From Sciurus carolinensis (Eukaryota; Chordata; Mammalia; Rodentia; Sciuridae), in assembly GCF_902686445.1 (NCBI RefSeq), contig NC_062226.1, forward strand, positions 16,898,001 to 16,962,000: a DNA stretch of 64,000 nucleotides, written 5' to 3'. Of the stretch, positions 11,601 to 22,899 are shown one piece after another. The notes under the pieces were generated by a model that saw nothing but the letters and a program-made list of their open reading frames with translations, was not told the origin of the DNA and ran no database searches. A program made the translations under genes and the position numbers. Each line of letters opens with the position of its first letter. Positions within the stretch are counted from its first letter, which is position 1.

Positions 11601-11790
11601 GGGCATGTTGGGGTTTGCCTGTAATCTCAGTGGCTCAGGAGGCCGAGGCAGGTGGAGTGCAAGTTCAAAGCCAGCCTCAGCAACTTAGGAGATGGGCTAT
11701 GTGGCCTGCACAGCCTCAGCAACTTAGTGAGGCCATAAGCAACTTAGTGAGACCCTGTCTCAAAATAAAAACTTAAAAAGAGAAACTGGT
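11601..11790 (+). repeat. B1-type SINE (7SL-derived), squirrel B1-ID family
   Basis: 'tttgcctgtaatctcagtgg', 'ctcaggaggccgaggcaggt', 'agttcaaagccagcctcagc' and 'gagaccctgtctcaaaataa' are B1 landmarks with internal polymerase III promoter boxes. The middle is locally repeated: 'cctcagcaactta' occurs twice and 'agcaacttagtgag' recurs. The 'gcaacttagtgagaccctg' block is characteristic of the sciurid B1-ID family. The ID half is not present at the 3' end. Confidence 0.8.
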
Positions 11791-11815
11791 ATGCAAGTGC
11801 ATTGTCGAGAGTTTG

Positions 11816-11836
11816 TCTTCCTTTCTTTCTTTCTTG
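11816..11836. repeat. (ctt/cttt)n simple repeat
   Basis: Short pyrimidine run 'cttcctttctttctttct'. Confidence 0.6.
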
Positions 11837-11852
11837 CAGGAGAAAAATCCTC

Positions 11853-12475
11853 TACCTTTTTTTTTTATTATTCGTTGGTTCCTTCTAATTATAGATGACA
11901 GCAGTATCCATTTTTATGTAATTATACAAGCATAGAATATATGTTATTCTACTAAGAGTCCCATTCTCATGGATGTACATGGTGATGGGATTCACTGTGT
12001 TGTTTTCATGTATGCACATAGGAAAACTGTCAGATTCATGCCACTGTCTTTCCTTTGCTTATCCCTCTTCCCTTTCCTACATTCCCCATTGTCTAATCTA
12101 TTGTACTTTATTTTTTTCCCCTCACCATCCCCCTTATTGTGTGTTAGCATCTTCATATCAGAGAAAACATTTAACCTTTCATTTATTGGGACTGAACTGG
12201 CTTACTTCAATTAGCATAATGGTCTCCAGGTCTATTCATTTGCCAGCAAATGTCAAAAAGTCACTCTTTTAATGGCTTAATAATATTCCATTGTGTATGT
12301 ATAGCACGTTTTCTTCATCCACTCATCTGTTGAAGGGCACTTGGGTTGGTTCCAAAGCTTGGCTACTGTGAATTGAGCTGCTATAAACCTTGATGTGGCT
12401 TTGTCACTGTCGTATGCTGATTTTAATTCCTATGGGCACATACCAAGGAGTGAGATAACTGGGTAAAATAATCCT
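11853..12475 (-). mobile_element. L1 3' segment of a twin-primed (5'-inverted) insertion
   Basis: Starting from a T-run (reversed A tail) at about 11857-11866, the reverse complement is an L1 3'UTR followed, going up the ORF, by the ORF2 C-terminus, up to the 'YPVISLLGMCP' block near 12440-12475. The ORF then continues in the opposite orientation from 12476. This is the uninverted 3' half. Confidence 0.8.
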
Positions 12476-12768
12476 ATCAACAAATGGGCAAAGGAACTGA
12501 ACAGACACTTCACAAAAGAAATATTAATAGTCAATACATACATGAAAAGATGTTCAACAACTCCAGCAAGTAGAGAAATGCAAATTAAAACTACCCTGAG
12601 ATTCTGTCTCACTCATCAGTGTGGAAACGATCAAGAACACAAGCAACAATAAACACTGATGGAGGATGTGGGGAAATGTTCACTCACACATTTCTGGCGG
12701 GACTGCAAATTTGTGCAACCACTCTGGAAAGCAGTATGAAATGCCTCAGAAAACTTGGAGCGATTGTG
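12476..12768 (+). mobile_element. Inverted 5' segment of the same twin-primed L1
   Basis: On the plus strand this reads as ORF2: '[17 protein letters not shown]', later the reversed-order neighbour of the Cys-rich block, and ends at 'LWKAV..NASENLE'. These codons normally lie directly upstream of the codons that begin the minus-strand segment at 12475. The adjacency in ORF2 together with the flipped orientation is the signature of twin priming. Confidence 0.8.
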
Positions 12769-15489
12769 TTTCTAATCCTGATTTTACCAGTTAACATTTT
12801 TGGCTCTGACACTTTTTCTCTCTGGACCTATACCATGCACTATGGTTTCCAGTTCTGATATCCTTTGGTTCCAAATTGACCAAAGTCTGGTTCAGGTAGA
12901 TTAAGTCCAGGTTGACACACTCCTGGGCTGGATGCTTTCCTCTCTCTGATGTGTCTTGGAGGGAGTCTTGTTTCAAGAGCTGCCTGGTATGGTTTCTCCA
13001 AATCAAAACCCCTTCTGCACCCCTGGGGAACTGTCATCCGATCTGCGTCCCACCAGCCTGCCCCATTAGCATTATTCACTTTTTGTGAAGTTTATTGAGT
13101 TTTGATTTGCACTTAAGTTGATAAACAAAACATATCGACCCTATGTCAAGAAACCTAGTTTCCGGTCCCAACTATTCTGCTGTGTGATCTACAGCAAGAC
13201 TTTCCCTTATAGGAAAAAATGTCAGAGGACATAAATTAAAGATTCTTAGATCTGCTGTGCCAACAAAGATAAGTAGAGTGTGAGTCACTGCTCGCACAGT
13301 GAAGAGTTCAGGACCCCAAACCCACACATTAAGTCTGGGTGAAAAGGATCAGGAATAGCAAAATTATTGCCTAAATTAAGTTATTCCTAGTGACTGATAG
13401 AGTTAGAACTATAAAATTCCACAGTTTTAGGTTCCTCTGACCTAGGAAACATCTCACTTTACACAGGATGTAAATGTCAATGAACCATGGGTACATTTCT
13501 ATGAATGTAAGAGAAATCATAGGGGTCAACTCCTCTCACCTGAATCCTTATCTCAAATACACAATTTTCTCTACTTAAAGAAAAATTGAATGAAATCTAT
13601 GTTGTTATTTTCTCTCATCCTCAACCCTTTTCCAGATTCTGTGGCATGGGCTGGTTTACTGAAATGTTTTTACCTTTTGAACTCAAGTTTCTCTACTTCT
13701 AATCTGTAATAACTATGTATTGTTTTTCTTGTCCAGGATGTATCCATCAGGATCCAGCTGTGCCTGAAGCCCAAATCTGTATTTTCTAAATCCATAAACT
13801 CTAATTGCATGTCTTGTTTCCCAGGACAGTTTGTTATATTCCTATGATTTACAATTTGAAATGCATCTGCCCGATGGAAAAAAAAATCTGTCTAAAGAAA
13901 AACACATATTACTTGCTCTTTCTTCCTCATAGGAGTGTTATAAATATCTGATAAGTTCACAAATTCTGATCACCAGACATGATTCCAGTTTCAGATGCTA
14001 CAGAAGTGACTGAAAATACAGTGATGAATAAGATAAAGATGTTGCCCTAAAGAAGTTCAGTCTAGTTGAGGAGACAAGCTTCTGTTAAAATAACTACAGT
14101 GTAGTATTTCTGACCATGTTTATAATAAAGTTATGAAAGGAAATGAATTCATTTCTCTGGAAAAACAGAAAAGATTCCACATAAGACTGAGTGAGAAGAG
14201 ACCAGGAACACAGAAAAACATACCACAACACACAGGCAACTTCCACAACAAAGAATTATCTGGCCCAAAGTGTAATTATTTCCAAACTGGAGGAACTCTG
14301 AAGAAGGGATATGAAGAGAAGAAATTCCAGAACACGGTGAACATAAAGCTGAGATTTGCAATCAGTTCCAGGTGATAGAAATGTCTACGTGTAGGAATAT
14401 TAGATTGAAGACAGATGACAATCCATCTCTGCAAATGAGCACATCATCCTCAAAGTTCTTTTAAGGTTGTGATCATACAGAGGGATTCTGGAGCTTGTAA
14501 CCTTGAAAGTGGGACAGTATAGAAGATCAGCTCCTTACCTGTGGCTTTGGCTGCATGGGGCTGTCAAGGATTAACGAAGGTCAAACTCTCCACTGGAGAC
14601 CACTGTAGAAAAGCGAGAGGCTTGGACAATCCCTCGGTCACTAGCATGACTGGATACTAATGATAAAGGAAACCACTGGATTTGACTTCCTTCTAAGAAA
14701 GTTTATTGGATTCTGGACTAAGTCAAAGCCCGCTTACAAAATGGTCTTTTCCATCTCTCCTGCACCACTTTTTGCCTTTCTTTGGACATTATGCCAATTC
14801 ATCTCAGAAGAATTAAATATTTTTATAATGAATCAAATGCTGGTGATGGGTGCCAGATTGACAAATCTGGAGGAGGATGCTTGATGAGCTCAAGTTCCTC
14901 ATACCGAGCTGACAGGGAGAAGAGTTATGTGTGCTGAAAGACTTATCATCAAGCTGTCCAACAGGCACCTCCCTGGCCTCCAGATACTGGTTTAAAATTA
15001 GACGCAGTCTGGAAGATTTCAGAGCCAAAAAAATGGAGTGTGACATCATGTGAATGTTCTTTCCTCCTGTTAACTTTGGTGGAAGGAAATTGGAGTTTGT
15101 GTTCAATCAAGGCCTACCATCATACTCAGCAGGTTGCACAGGACATTCTTCATCCTCCCTTCTTTGCCATGTCCCACTTCACAGAGTCCCCAAGATGTAG
15201 AGTTCAAAGATATTCCCAAGATCACGTAGCTCAGCTCTTCCATTTTACCAAGGAGAGAAGTAAAGATGAGGTACAGGTTCACAACTTACAACAACTACGC
15301 AAGTGGCCTTGAAAATAAACAGAGAGGTCACTAAGTCCTTTTCTCTTTTGATGATCATCCCACTCAATTTTTACTTAAGTGGGCATCCCCTAAGCCAACC
15401 TGAACCCCTCTCCTCTTATCCTTCACCTCATAACTATTGATAGTAGTAGAACCATCATTATGGAGTACCTGACCTGAGTCCGATACCCA
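12769..15489. other. Non-coding stretch, nothing recognised
   Basis: About 12770-12850 resembles a MIR fragment ('accagttaacatttttggct'). An 80-codon frame at 14133-14375 and a 97-codon frame at 14813-15106 have no recognisable family, no coding-like neighbours and no splice context; I regard them as chance. Confidence 0.4.
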
Positions 15490-15640
15490 CCAGATACCTC
15501 ACACATATTAACCATGATTTTGTAAAAACTTTATGAAATATGTGTAACTGTATTCACTTTATTAATTAGGAAAGAGTCTCACAGAGTTTGAGATGTCCCC
15601 AAATCAGGCAGTTAATAAATAATGAAGTCAGAATCCAAGT
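15490..15640 (-). repeat. MIR SINE
   Basis: Reversed MIR wording: 'ctcacacatattaaccatg', 'ggaaagagtctcacagagtt' and 'aatgaagtcagaatccaagt'. Confidence 0.5.
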
Positions 15641-15774
15641 CATGATCTATATCAATTTGTTATGCCATATAACCAACTTGAGTCTGCTCCAAATTTGTCC
15701 CCTCTATTCCTCTCATCTTAGTGAGTGCCATCAAGAAAATCCAGTCACATTTTTTTTTAGAGAGAAAGATTCTT

Positions 15775-15987
15775 CCCCACTTTTTTTTTTTGGGGGGGGG
15801 GGGCTGGAGATTGAATTCAGGGTCATTCTACCATTGAACTACATTCTCATCCCCGGTTCTTTTTATTTTTTATTTTGAGACAGAGTCTCACTAATTTGCT
15901 GAAATTGGCCTTAAATGTGCAACATTCCTGCCTCAGCCTCCCCAAGTTGCTGGGATTACAGGTGTGTGCAACTGCACCCAGCCTCTT
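15775..15987 (-). repeat. B1-ID composite SINE
   Basis: Plus strand from T11/G12 through 'ctggagattgaattcagggt' (reversed ID part), then 'tttgagacagagtctcacta' and 'cctgcctcagcctccccaag' to 'tgggattacaggtgtgtgca' (reversed B1). The sense order is therefore B1 then ID, the fused SINE known from sciurid rodents. It supports the host assignment. Confidence 0.85.
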
Positions 15988-16049
15988 CCTCATTTCTGAT
16001 GCTTCCTTTCATCTGAAGGAAGCACCACTTACATTTTGGGGATGAACTC

Positions 16050-16425
16050 TTCTTCCTTCTCCTTTTTTGTCAAGTGTATTTATCATGAAAAGGTATTGGA
16101 CTTAGCCAAACATATTTTCTGCATATTTTGAAATTAGGTGGTTCTTTTCCACATATGTAACATGAATTGCTTATTTTATGTTGAACCAACCTTGCATTCC
16201 TGGTATTAACCCCTCTTGCATATGGCTTATAATCCTTTGCATATGTTGCTGGGTGTGATTTTACTGGATTTTTGTTGAGGATTTTCACATTCATAAGAGA
16301 TATTGGTCTCTAATTTTCTTTTTTATGATGACTTTTTCTGGCTTCATTTTCAGGATATTACTGTTGTCATAGAATGAGTTTTCCTTCTTCTATTTTGTTG
16401 AAGAATTTAAGATGAATTGAGATGA
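16050..16425 (-). mobile_element. Ancient L1M ORF2 (RT) fragment
   Basis: 'ttgaaccaaccttgcattcc', 'tttttgttgaggattttcac', 'gatattggtctctaattttc' and 'catagaatgagttttcctt' are reversed L1 ORF2 RT landmarks, also present in the younger copies at about 59.8-60.0 kb. No open frame longer than 74 codons survives. Confidence 0.8.
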
Positions 16426-18045
16426 ATCCCCCTGCAAAGAGATGGGGAATGACCTGATTGATGTGATTAGAAATAACAAGCAAACTCTGCTTCTCTCTTC
16501 TGTTTGTGAGTGAACTCATCTCTCAAGAGACGCATTGTTCTCTGCTTTTCAATGCCATCAGTGTCAATAAGGAAAGGTCTCTCTTGTCCTGACATCGCCT
16601 ATCACTGATGTATGTATGTCTTCCCTGGGATTCAGTATCAGAAAAACTATTTCATTGCAGTGTGAGTAATTTTCTTCAACATCATCTTAGATGTAAACAA
16701 AGTTTATATTTTAAACTCCACTCACCTTCATTCTTTGACTTTTTTCTCACTGGGACTAAAATATGAGCTGGAAAGATTCACTCACTTTTCTGGTCCTTTG
16801 GGAGTTTGACAATATTGAAAACAGAAACACTTTGATTATGCCTCCCGGAAGACAGTGGAAATAATCACAGATAATTAATCAAAAGTTACCACAGTCATTA
16901 ACAGAAAGAATATGGAATTTGGAATCACAATACTTGGATCAGGATTAAAGATAAATATGCCACATGGTGTTGGGCATATTGGCTACTGTTTTTGACCTAT
17001 TTTTTTCCCATGGACTAAGTGTATTAAGGTAAAATTTTTCATCCTGATAAGCCTCTGTTTCCTCTCAGAAACTTAGAAAATATTCATTCTCTAAATCACA
17101 AGTTTTTTATACACACACAAAAGCTGTGTTAGAATTGGTTCTTGTTGGCTCACAAGGGCTAATTGTACCCACTTCTTTTCAATTCCACTTTGGAAAGAAT
17201 TCTCCATGGACATTGGGAAATGTTACATAAGGGCTTTTTCCATGTAAAGACCCAACTGTTGAACAGCAGCACCCCTGACCATATCATGTATCCCTCTAGC
17301 ATATGTATACGTGAGGGATGATGCTGCCCCTTCTATTCTCAGTCGAGAAGTTCCTGGATTGGATTTATCTGTTGATAGAAAATAGGCAAAGTCAAGAAGA
17401 ATGCAATCCCTGGTCATCTGCCATTTAGTTTCTGAAGAAACACAAGTCCTATGATTTCAGTTCCCCTCACTCCTCACTTACTCTCTACCAACTGCAGCTT
17501 GGAGGACTTAGTCACCCACATGAATAGTTATCTTCTGGTTTCTTTTTGGTCTCCTTCCAACCAACCAATCTCCTCTAGATATTCTTTTGAGGCTAGCAAA
17601 CCAATAATTACCCTGGTAATTTGCAGTTCGCAAAGGAAGCCTTGGACTTCATTGCTTTTAATCCATGCTCCTTTCTTGTAAGGAATGATTTTATAGCACG
17701 CATTTTTTTTTTTTTCAGGGATAAAAATTGAGACTGAAGAGTCATTTCTCCACCTGTCCCTTGGAATCTTTCCTCTTCCCTGTGGCCTTGAAGTAGTCTG
17801 TCAATAAGACCTTTCTCCTTTTTGCTTAACCTTTCTTCTTTTAGGGACCTCATCTCACTATAAACATAATCAGATCTCATAAAAGTCATTTACAATATAA
17901 TCTGACCTACAATTACTCTCTATTAAGCATGGGACTCTGCCTTTCCTTTATCCACCAGTCTTTATCAGTGAATACTTGATACATTTGCGTCCTTTCTTTC
18001 CCTCTTCCCCATTCACTCTCAAGTACTCTCAAAACAGGAGAGAGT
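16426..18045. other. Non-coding stretch
   Basis: No gene seen. A MIR-like trace lies at about 16905-17080 ('gaatatggaatttggaatca'). No structure beyond a T-run at 17704-17715. Confidence 0.4.
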
Positions 18046-18225
18046 ATAGGAGAATGACAAGGATAATATATGCAGGAGTCAGACAGACCTGCATTTAAGC
18101 CAAGTTCTGCCACTGACTAGTTTTGTTTCTTGAACCAAAGACTCTTCTATGAGTCTTAGTTCCTATCCATCAGTGGAGAGAAAGCACCTTCCTCAGGGGA
18201 CAGTCATGAGGATCCCCAGAGGCCT
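18046..18225 (+). repeat. MIR SINE
   Basis: 'gcaggagtcagacagacctg', 'catttaagccaagttctgcc' and 'actgactagttttgtttctt' follow the forward MIR body. Confidence 0.7.
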
Positions 18226-18821
18226 CTAAAGTCCTTAGTGCAAGACCAGGGAGTTAGGAAATGTCAAACTTTATTATTTGGATTCTGTTTTATTGGACAA
18301 TTTGGAGTGTTTGAGTCTTGCTATTTTATTTTCCTTGACATCCAAGGTTGTGTATTCATTTTCTTCCCATCTCCTACAGGACCATTTCCTCTGTCTTCCT
18401 TAAGTCTCTGTTATGCTTCCTTGTCCTTTTCTTCCTTTTATAGGTTACTGTTCCTTAGTCTGACATTACTGACCTACTGTTCACGTTACTACACACTCAC
18501 TCTAAGTTATCTTATTGGCTCCAAGTCTTATTTGTAAATGGTGACTCCAAATAAATGTCTGCTGCCAGACTGCCCTTTTCAATATCAGAATCATGTCTTT
18601 ACTTGAATGACCAAGAAGAATTTAATCTTATTAAGTCCTAAATAAGACTCATCATCATAATTAATAAACCTATTGCCCTTTAGTATCTTCTATTCCACTT
18701 GGTAGCATAATCATGCACCCAGGTACCTAAGGTAGAACTCTATGTATCAGACTTTACTTTGCTCCTTGATCTTTTCTGATACTGAATTTTTCATCCTATA
18801 CATGTGTACTAGGAGTCTTTG

Positions 18822-19020
18822 CAGTGGGCTAAATGGTATCTCCAAAGTATGTCCACATCCTGATTTCTGGAACTCAGAAATATTACCTTATTTGGGAAAA
18901 GGGTCCTTGCAAACTTGATTAATTAAGAATGGAGATGAAAAAACCATCCTGGATTATTGAGATGACTCCTATGTCATCACAAATATCCGTACAAAAGGAA
19001 GGCAGAGGGAGATTTAAGAC
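18822..19020 (+). mobile_element. MLT1-type MaLR LTR, left part (split by L1)
   Basis: 'gggctaaatggtatctccaa', 'atgtccacatcctgatttct' and 'ccttatttgggaaaagggtc' followed by 'caaacttgattaatt' match the ERVL-MaLR MLT1 LTR consensus as I know it. It breaks at 'gggagatttaagac', and the LTR continues after the L1 at 20021. Confidence 0.8.
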
Positions 19021-20020
19021 CAATAATATGAAGAGAGCGCCTACAGATTGGGAAAAAATCTTTACCACACACACCTCCAAAAGAGCATTAATCTCCAGGA
19101 TATAGAAATAACTCAACAAACGACACACCAAAGAAACAATCAACAAATGGGTTAAGGAACTGAAAAAAAACCATTCCACAGAAGAAGAAATACAATCAAT
19201 CAACAAATATATGAAAAAATATTCATTATCTCTAGCATTTAGAGAAATGCAAATCAAACTACTCTAAGATTTCGTCTCTCTCCAGTCAGAATGGCAATTA
19301 TCAAGAATACAAGCAACAATAAGTGCTAGCAAGGATGTGGGGGAAAAAATACGCTCATACATTGCTGGTGCAACTGCAAATTAGTGCAACACTATGGAAA
19401 GCAGAATGGAGATTCCTCAGAAAAAATGGAATGGAGCCACCATTTGACGCAGCTATCTCACTCCTTGGTTCATACTGAAAGGAGTTAAAATAGGAAAACT
19501 ACAGTGACACAGCCACATCAATGTTTATAGAAGCTCAATTCACAATAGCTAAACTATGGAAATAACCTAGGTGCCCTTCAACAGAAGAATGAATAAAGAA
19601 AATGTGGCATATATACATAATAGAATATACTCAGTCTTGAAGAAGAATAAAATTATGACTTTTGCCAGTAAGTGGATGGAGCTGGAGAATATGCTCAACC
19701 AAATAAGCCAATCCCCCAAAACCAAAGACTGAATGTTTTCTCTGATAAGCGCATGCTGATCCATAATGCGAGGTGGGGGCACTAGGGAAGAACAGAGGAA
19801 CAGAATGGGCAGAGGGGAGTGAGGAGAGGGGAGGGGTGTGGAGTGAGAAGGATGATGGAATGAGACACACATCATTACTCTATATACAAATATGATTGCT
19901 TGACCTATATGACTCTGCATCGAGTACAGTTAGAGGAATGAGAAGTTGTGCTCCATTTGTGTACAATATGTCAAAATGCATTCTGCTGTCATGAATAACT
20001 AATTAGAACAATTTTTTGGA
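19021..20020 (+). mobile_element. 5'-truncated L1 inserted in an MLT1 LTR
   Basis: It begins within ORF2 C-terminal to the RT core and includes the reversed equivalents of other copies: 'acgctcatacattgctggtg', 'agtggatggagctggagaat' and 'ataagcgcatgctgatccat'. It ends with a 3'UTR, 'ccatttgtgtacaatatgtc', and a short A-poor tail. 'aagac' on both sides (19016-19020 and 20023-20027) is the core of the duplication. ORF2 is closed by multiple stops. Confidence 0.85.
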
Positions 20021-20290
20021 AAAAGACACATAGAGAAGAAGGTGATGTGACTATAAAGGCAGAGATGTAGAGTGATGTGACCCAAAGCAAAGAACAGTAA
20101 GTAATGCCAACAACCACCCAAAGATGGAAGAGGTAGAGACTGATCTCCATGAATCTCTGTGGGAAGCATGGCCCTGCTGACCCAGAGATTTTCAACTGTT
20201 CTCCAGTACTGTGAAAGAATAAATACCTGCTGTTTTAAACTCCTAAGTTTGTAATAATTTATTACAGTGGCCACAGGAAGCTAATGTAGC
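20021..20290 (+). mobile_element. MLT1-type MaLR LTR, right part
   Basis: Resumes as 'aaaagacacatagagaagaa' and runs to 'gagaataaataatacct'-like text, then 'ctaagtttgtaataatttat' and 'cacaggaagctaatgtag'. The sequence near 20218 contains the polyadenylation signal 'aataaa' typical of LTR R regions. Confidence 0.8.
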
Positions 20291-20881
20291 CCTCTACTCT
20301 GCCTTCCACTTTATGCCTGTGTTCCAAATCAAACTTTTTCTCATCTAGCTAATGATAATAGGTTGTCTCTCCCCATTTTTAGTCAGACCTACCTTCAAAC
20401 TAGCGTCTAGCAGGTAACAATGCATAACTTTATGGCACTTCTCAGCCTTAAACATGGCATTTCCAGTACCTTACACAGTACTTGATCTTTAGTCCAGTGC
20501 TGCCACCCTCTCTGTGGCCACACTCGGTCCCACCTCACCAACACTGATTCCCTGTGCACCTTGCACTCATGGAGGTGGCTCTTATTTGCCATTATGCTTT
20601 TTAGGCTGCCTGCTCTTTTTGTGCTACTCACCTCCTCTACCCCTTCCTCGCTACTCTGAACTTAGTACCCATTTTAATAATTAAGTTTTTGTTTAATATT
20701 TATTCTTTAACAAGCTGTCAGTTTCTTTAAAGGAGAACAACATCTTATTTATCATCCTAGCACTTATGTTCCTAATATACTTTATTTATTTTCAAAATTT
20801 GCAGACATTCCTCGAATCTGGATGAAAACAGATGCTAAGCAGAAGAGGACTGCTGGAACACAGCTAATGTTAACATTGTTG
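20291..20881. other. Non-coding stretch between LTR elements
   Basis: No gene or confident repeat. The sequence ends at the 5-bp duplication of the ERV-L-class provirus. Confidence 0.4.
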
Positions 20882-20886
20882 TCTTC
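20882..20886. repeat. Provirus target-site duplication, left copy
   Basis: 'tcttc' here and at 25214-25218 flank the two LTRs. A 5-bp duplication is usual for ERV-L integrations. Confidence 0.7.
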
Positions 20887-21378
20887 TGTCTTAGTCAGGG
20901 TTCTCTTGAGGAACAGAATCAACAGGAAGTATAATTCTAAAAGGGGGATTTATTAGATTGGCTTACACAACCAGAAGCTGGATAGTCCACAATGGCAATC
21001 TGCAGTTGGAGAGCTGGAAGAACCAGCAACTGCACAGTTCAAGATGTAGAAGCACCAAAACAAGAAAGATAACAGTGCTATCCTAGTCAGAGACTGAGGC
21101 TTCTGGAAACTACCTGGAGAATCACTGGAGAGTCCACTTTGGAAGAGTGAAGAAGCTTGAGTCCAATGTCCTCAGACAATAGAAGCAGTGATCAAGAACC
21201 CGTTCAAGAAGAGCCAGGCTTGCATCTGCATCTGCTTCCTTATTCTTCCAGTTTTTGTTCCATCCTATTGGGAGGAGCTGCCCATGCTTAGGGAGGGGCT
21301 CTGCTTCAGTTCACTATCCCACATTCCAATCATTCCTAGACATGCCCTCATGGACACACCCAGAGACAGTACTATATA
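20887..21378 (-). repeat. 3' LTR of the ERV-L-class provirus (MLT2-like)
   Basis: Plus strand begins 'tgtcttagtcagggttctct', matching the other LTR at 24686. Similarity holds to about 'cacacccagaga' (21367) and then stops. About 70 bases corresponding to the start of U3 are missing or replaced, so this LTR is 5'-damaged in provirus sense. The general form resembles MLT2-type LTRs. Confidence 0.8.
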
Positions 21379-21399
21379 GTGGACACTGATTACGATTAT

Positions 21400-22030
21400 A
21401 GACAGCCTTCTGAAGAACCAGCCCTGCAAGGTATTGCCAACTGCATCTTCAAGAGTTCATTCCATCATCCTATTAAACCAGCTGCTTCAGGATAGTGGGG
21501 AACATGGTAAAACCATTGAATCCTGTGATCATGAGCTTATTGTCTCACTTCTTTGTGAATTGAATTCCTTGGTCTGAAGCAAAGCTGTATGGAATACCAG
21601 AACAATGGATAGGGCATTGTGTAAGTCCACAAATGGTCGTTTTAGCTGAAGTACTACGTGCACTACGTGCAGGGAAGGCAAATCCATACCCAGAATAAAT
21701 GTCTATTCCAGTAAGGACAAACTACTGCCCTTTCCATGATGGATGGGGTCCAATATAATCAACCTGCCACCAGGTTGCTGGTTGATCTCCCTGGGAAATG
21801 ATGCCATATCAGGGACTTAGTGTCCGTTTCTGCTGCTGGCAAATTGGGCACTCACCAGTGGCTGTAGCCAAATCAACCTTGGTGAGTGGAAGTCCATACT
21901 ACTGAGCCCATGCATAACCACCATCCCTGCCACCATGACCATTTTGTTCATGAGCCCATTGGGCAATGACAGGGGTGCCTGGAGAAAGAGACTGACTGCT
22001 ATCCACAGATTGGGTCATCCAATCTACCTG
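21400..22030 (-). pseudogene. ERV-L-class integrase remnant
   Basis: Minus-strand pieces include 'WAHEQNGHGG' and 'CPICQQQKRTLSP', together an HHCC-type zinc-binding region, then 'WWQVDYIGPHPSWKG' and 'LTGIDIYSGYGFAFP', which carry the first catalytic Asp, and 'SDQGIQFT' near the second Asp. Stops interrupt it. It is fused directly to the RT fragment by a deletion. Confidence 0.75.
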
Positions 22031-22039
22031 CTAAGCTGT

Positions 22040-22365
22040 GACAGAGTGCTGGAGGGTTGACATAACCCTGAGGAAGGACAGTAAGGTATATTGCTGGCCT
22101 TGCCAGCTGAAAGCAAATTGCTTCTGGTGGTCCTTATGCACCAGGATGGAGAAAAAAAGCATTTGCCAAATCTATAGCCACATACCAGGTACCAGGAGAT
22201 GTATTAATCTGTTCAAGCAAAAAACCCACATCTGATACAGCAGCTGCGATTGGTGTTACCACCTGATTAAGCTTATGATAATCAACTGTCATTCTCCAAG
22301 ATCCATCTGTCTTCTGAACAGGCCAAACAGGAGAGTTAAAAGGGGATGTTGTGGGAATCACAACC
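22040..22365 (-). pseudogene. ERV-L-class reverse transcriptase remnant
   Basis: The open frame from 22361 contains '[20 protein letters not shown]' (RT domain start), then '[16 protein letters not shown]' and '[12 protein letters not shown]' with the first catalytic Asp of the palm. Downstream, in another frame, is 'FAFSWQGQQYT'. Sequence stops before the usual x-x-Asp-Asp turn, so polymerase activity is excluded. Confidence 0.85.
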
Positions 22366-22539
22366 TCTGCATCCCTTAAGTCCTAATGGTGGCACTGATC
22401 TATACAATCCCCCAGGAGTATTGCTTTTGATTCACTATTTTTCCAGGTATAGGCAACTCCAGAGGCTTCCATTTAGCCTTTTCCACCATAATAGCCCTCA
22501 CTTCACAGGTTAGAGAACCAGTGTGGGAGTTTTGCCAAG

Positions 22540-22890
22540 TGCTAAATATGTCTATCCTGATTATACATTCCAGCACTGGGGGAATCACCACAGGATGAGT
22601 TTAGGGGTCCACTGGACCCACTGTTAAGTTGGACCTTGAGCAGAACTCCATTGATCACCTGACCTCCATAAGTCCCTACTTTTACTGGAGGGACACAATG
22701 ACATTTCACGTCTTCCAGAATCAGTGTCAATTCAGAGCCTGGATCTAGTAGTTCCTGAAAGTTCTGACCATTGCCTTTTTCCAAATGCACAGCTACCCTG
22801 GCAAAAGGCCTTAGGTGCCTTTCGGGAAGGATGGGAGAAAGATTAACAGTAAAGATTTCTGGTACTATACCAGGGTCCTTTCTCAAGAGG
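22540..22890 (-). pseudogene. ERV-L-class protease remnant
   Basis: The frame at 22542-22886 shows 'LLDPGSELTLI', the position of the retroviral aspartic protease motif; the catalytic 'D-T/S-G' triplet reads D-P-G, a disabling change. 'GTYGGQVINGVL' is the flap-side block. It overlaps the start of the RT region in other frames. Confidence 0.75.
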
Positions 22891-22899
22891 ACCCGACCT

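Noticed and set aside
14133..14375. 80-codon plus-strand frame, possible small gene
   Set aside because: No recognisable family, no signal or domain, overlapped by an unrelated minus frame of similar length; consistent with chance.
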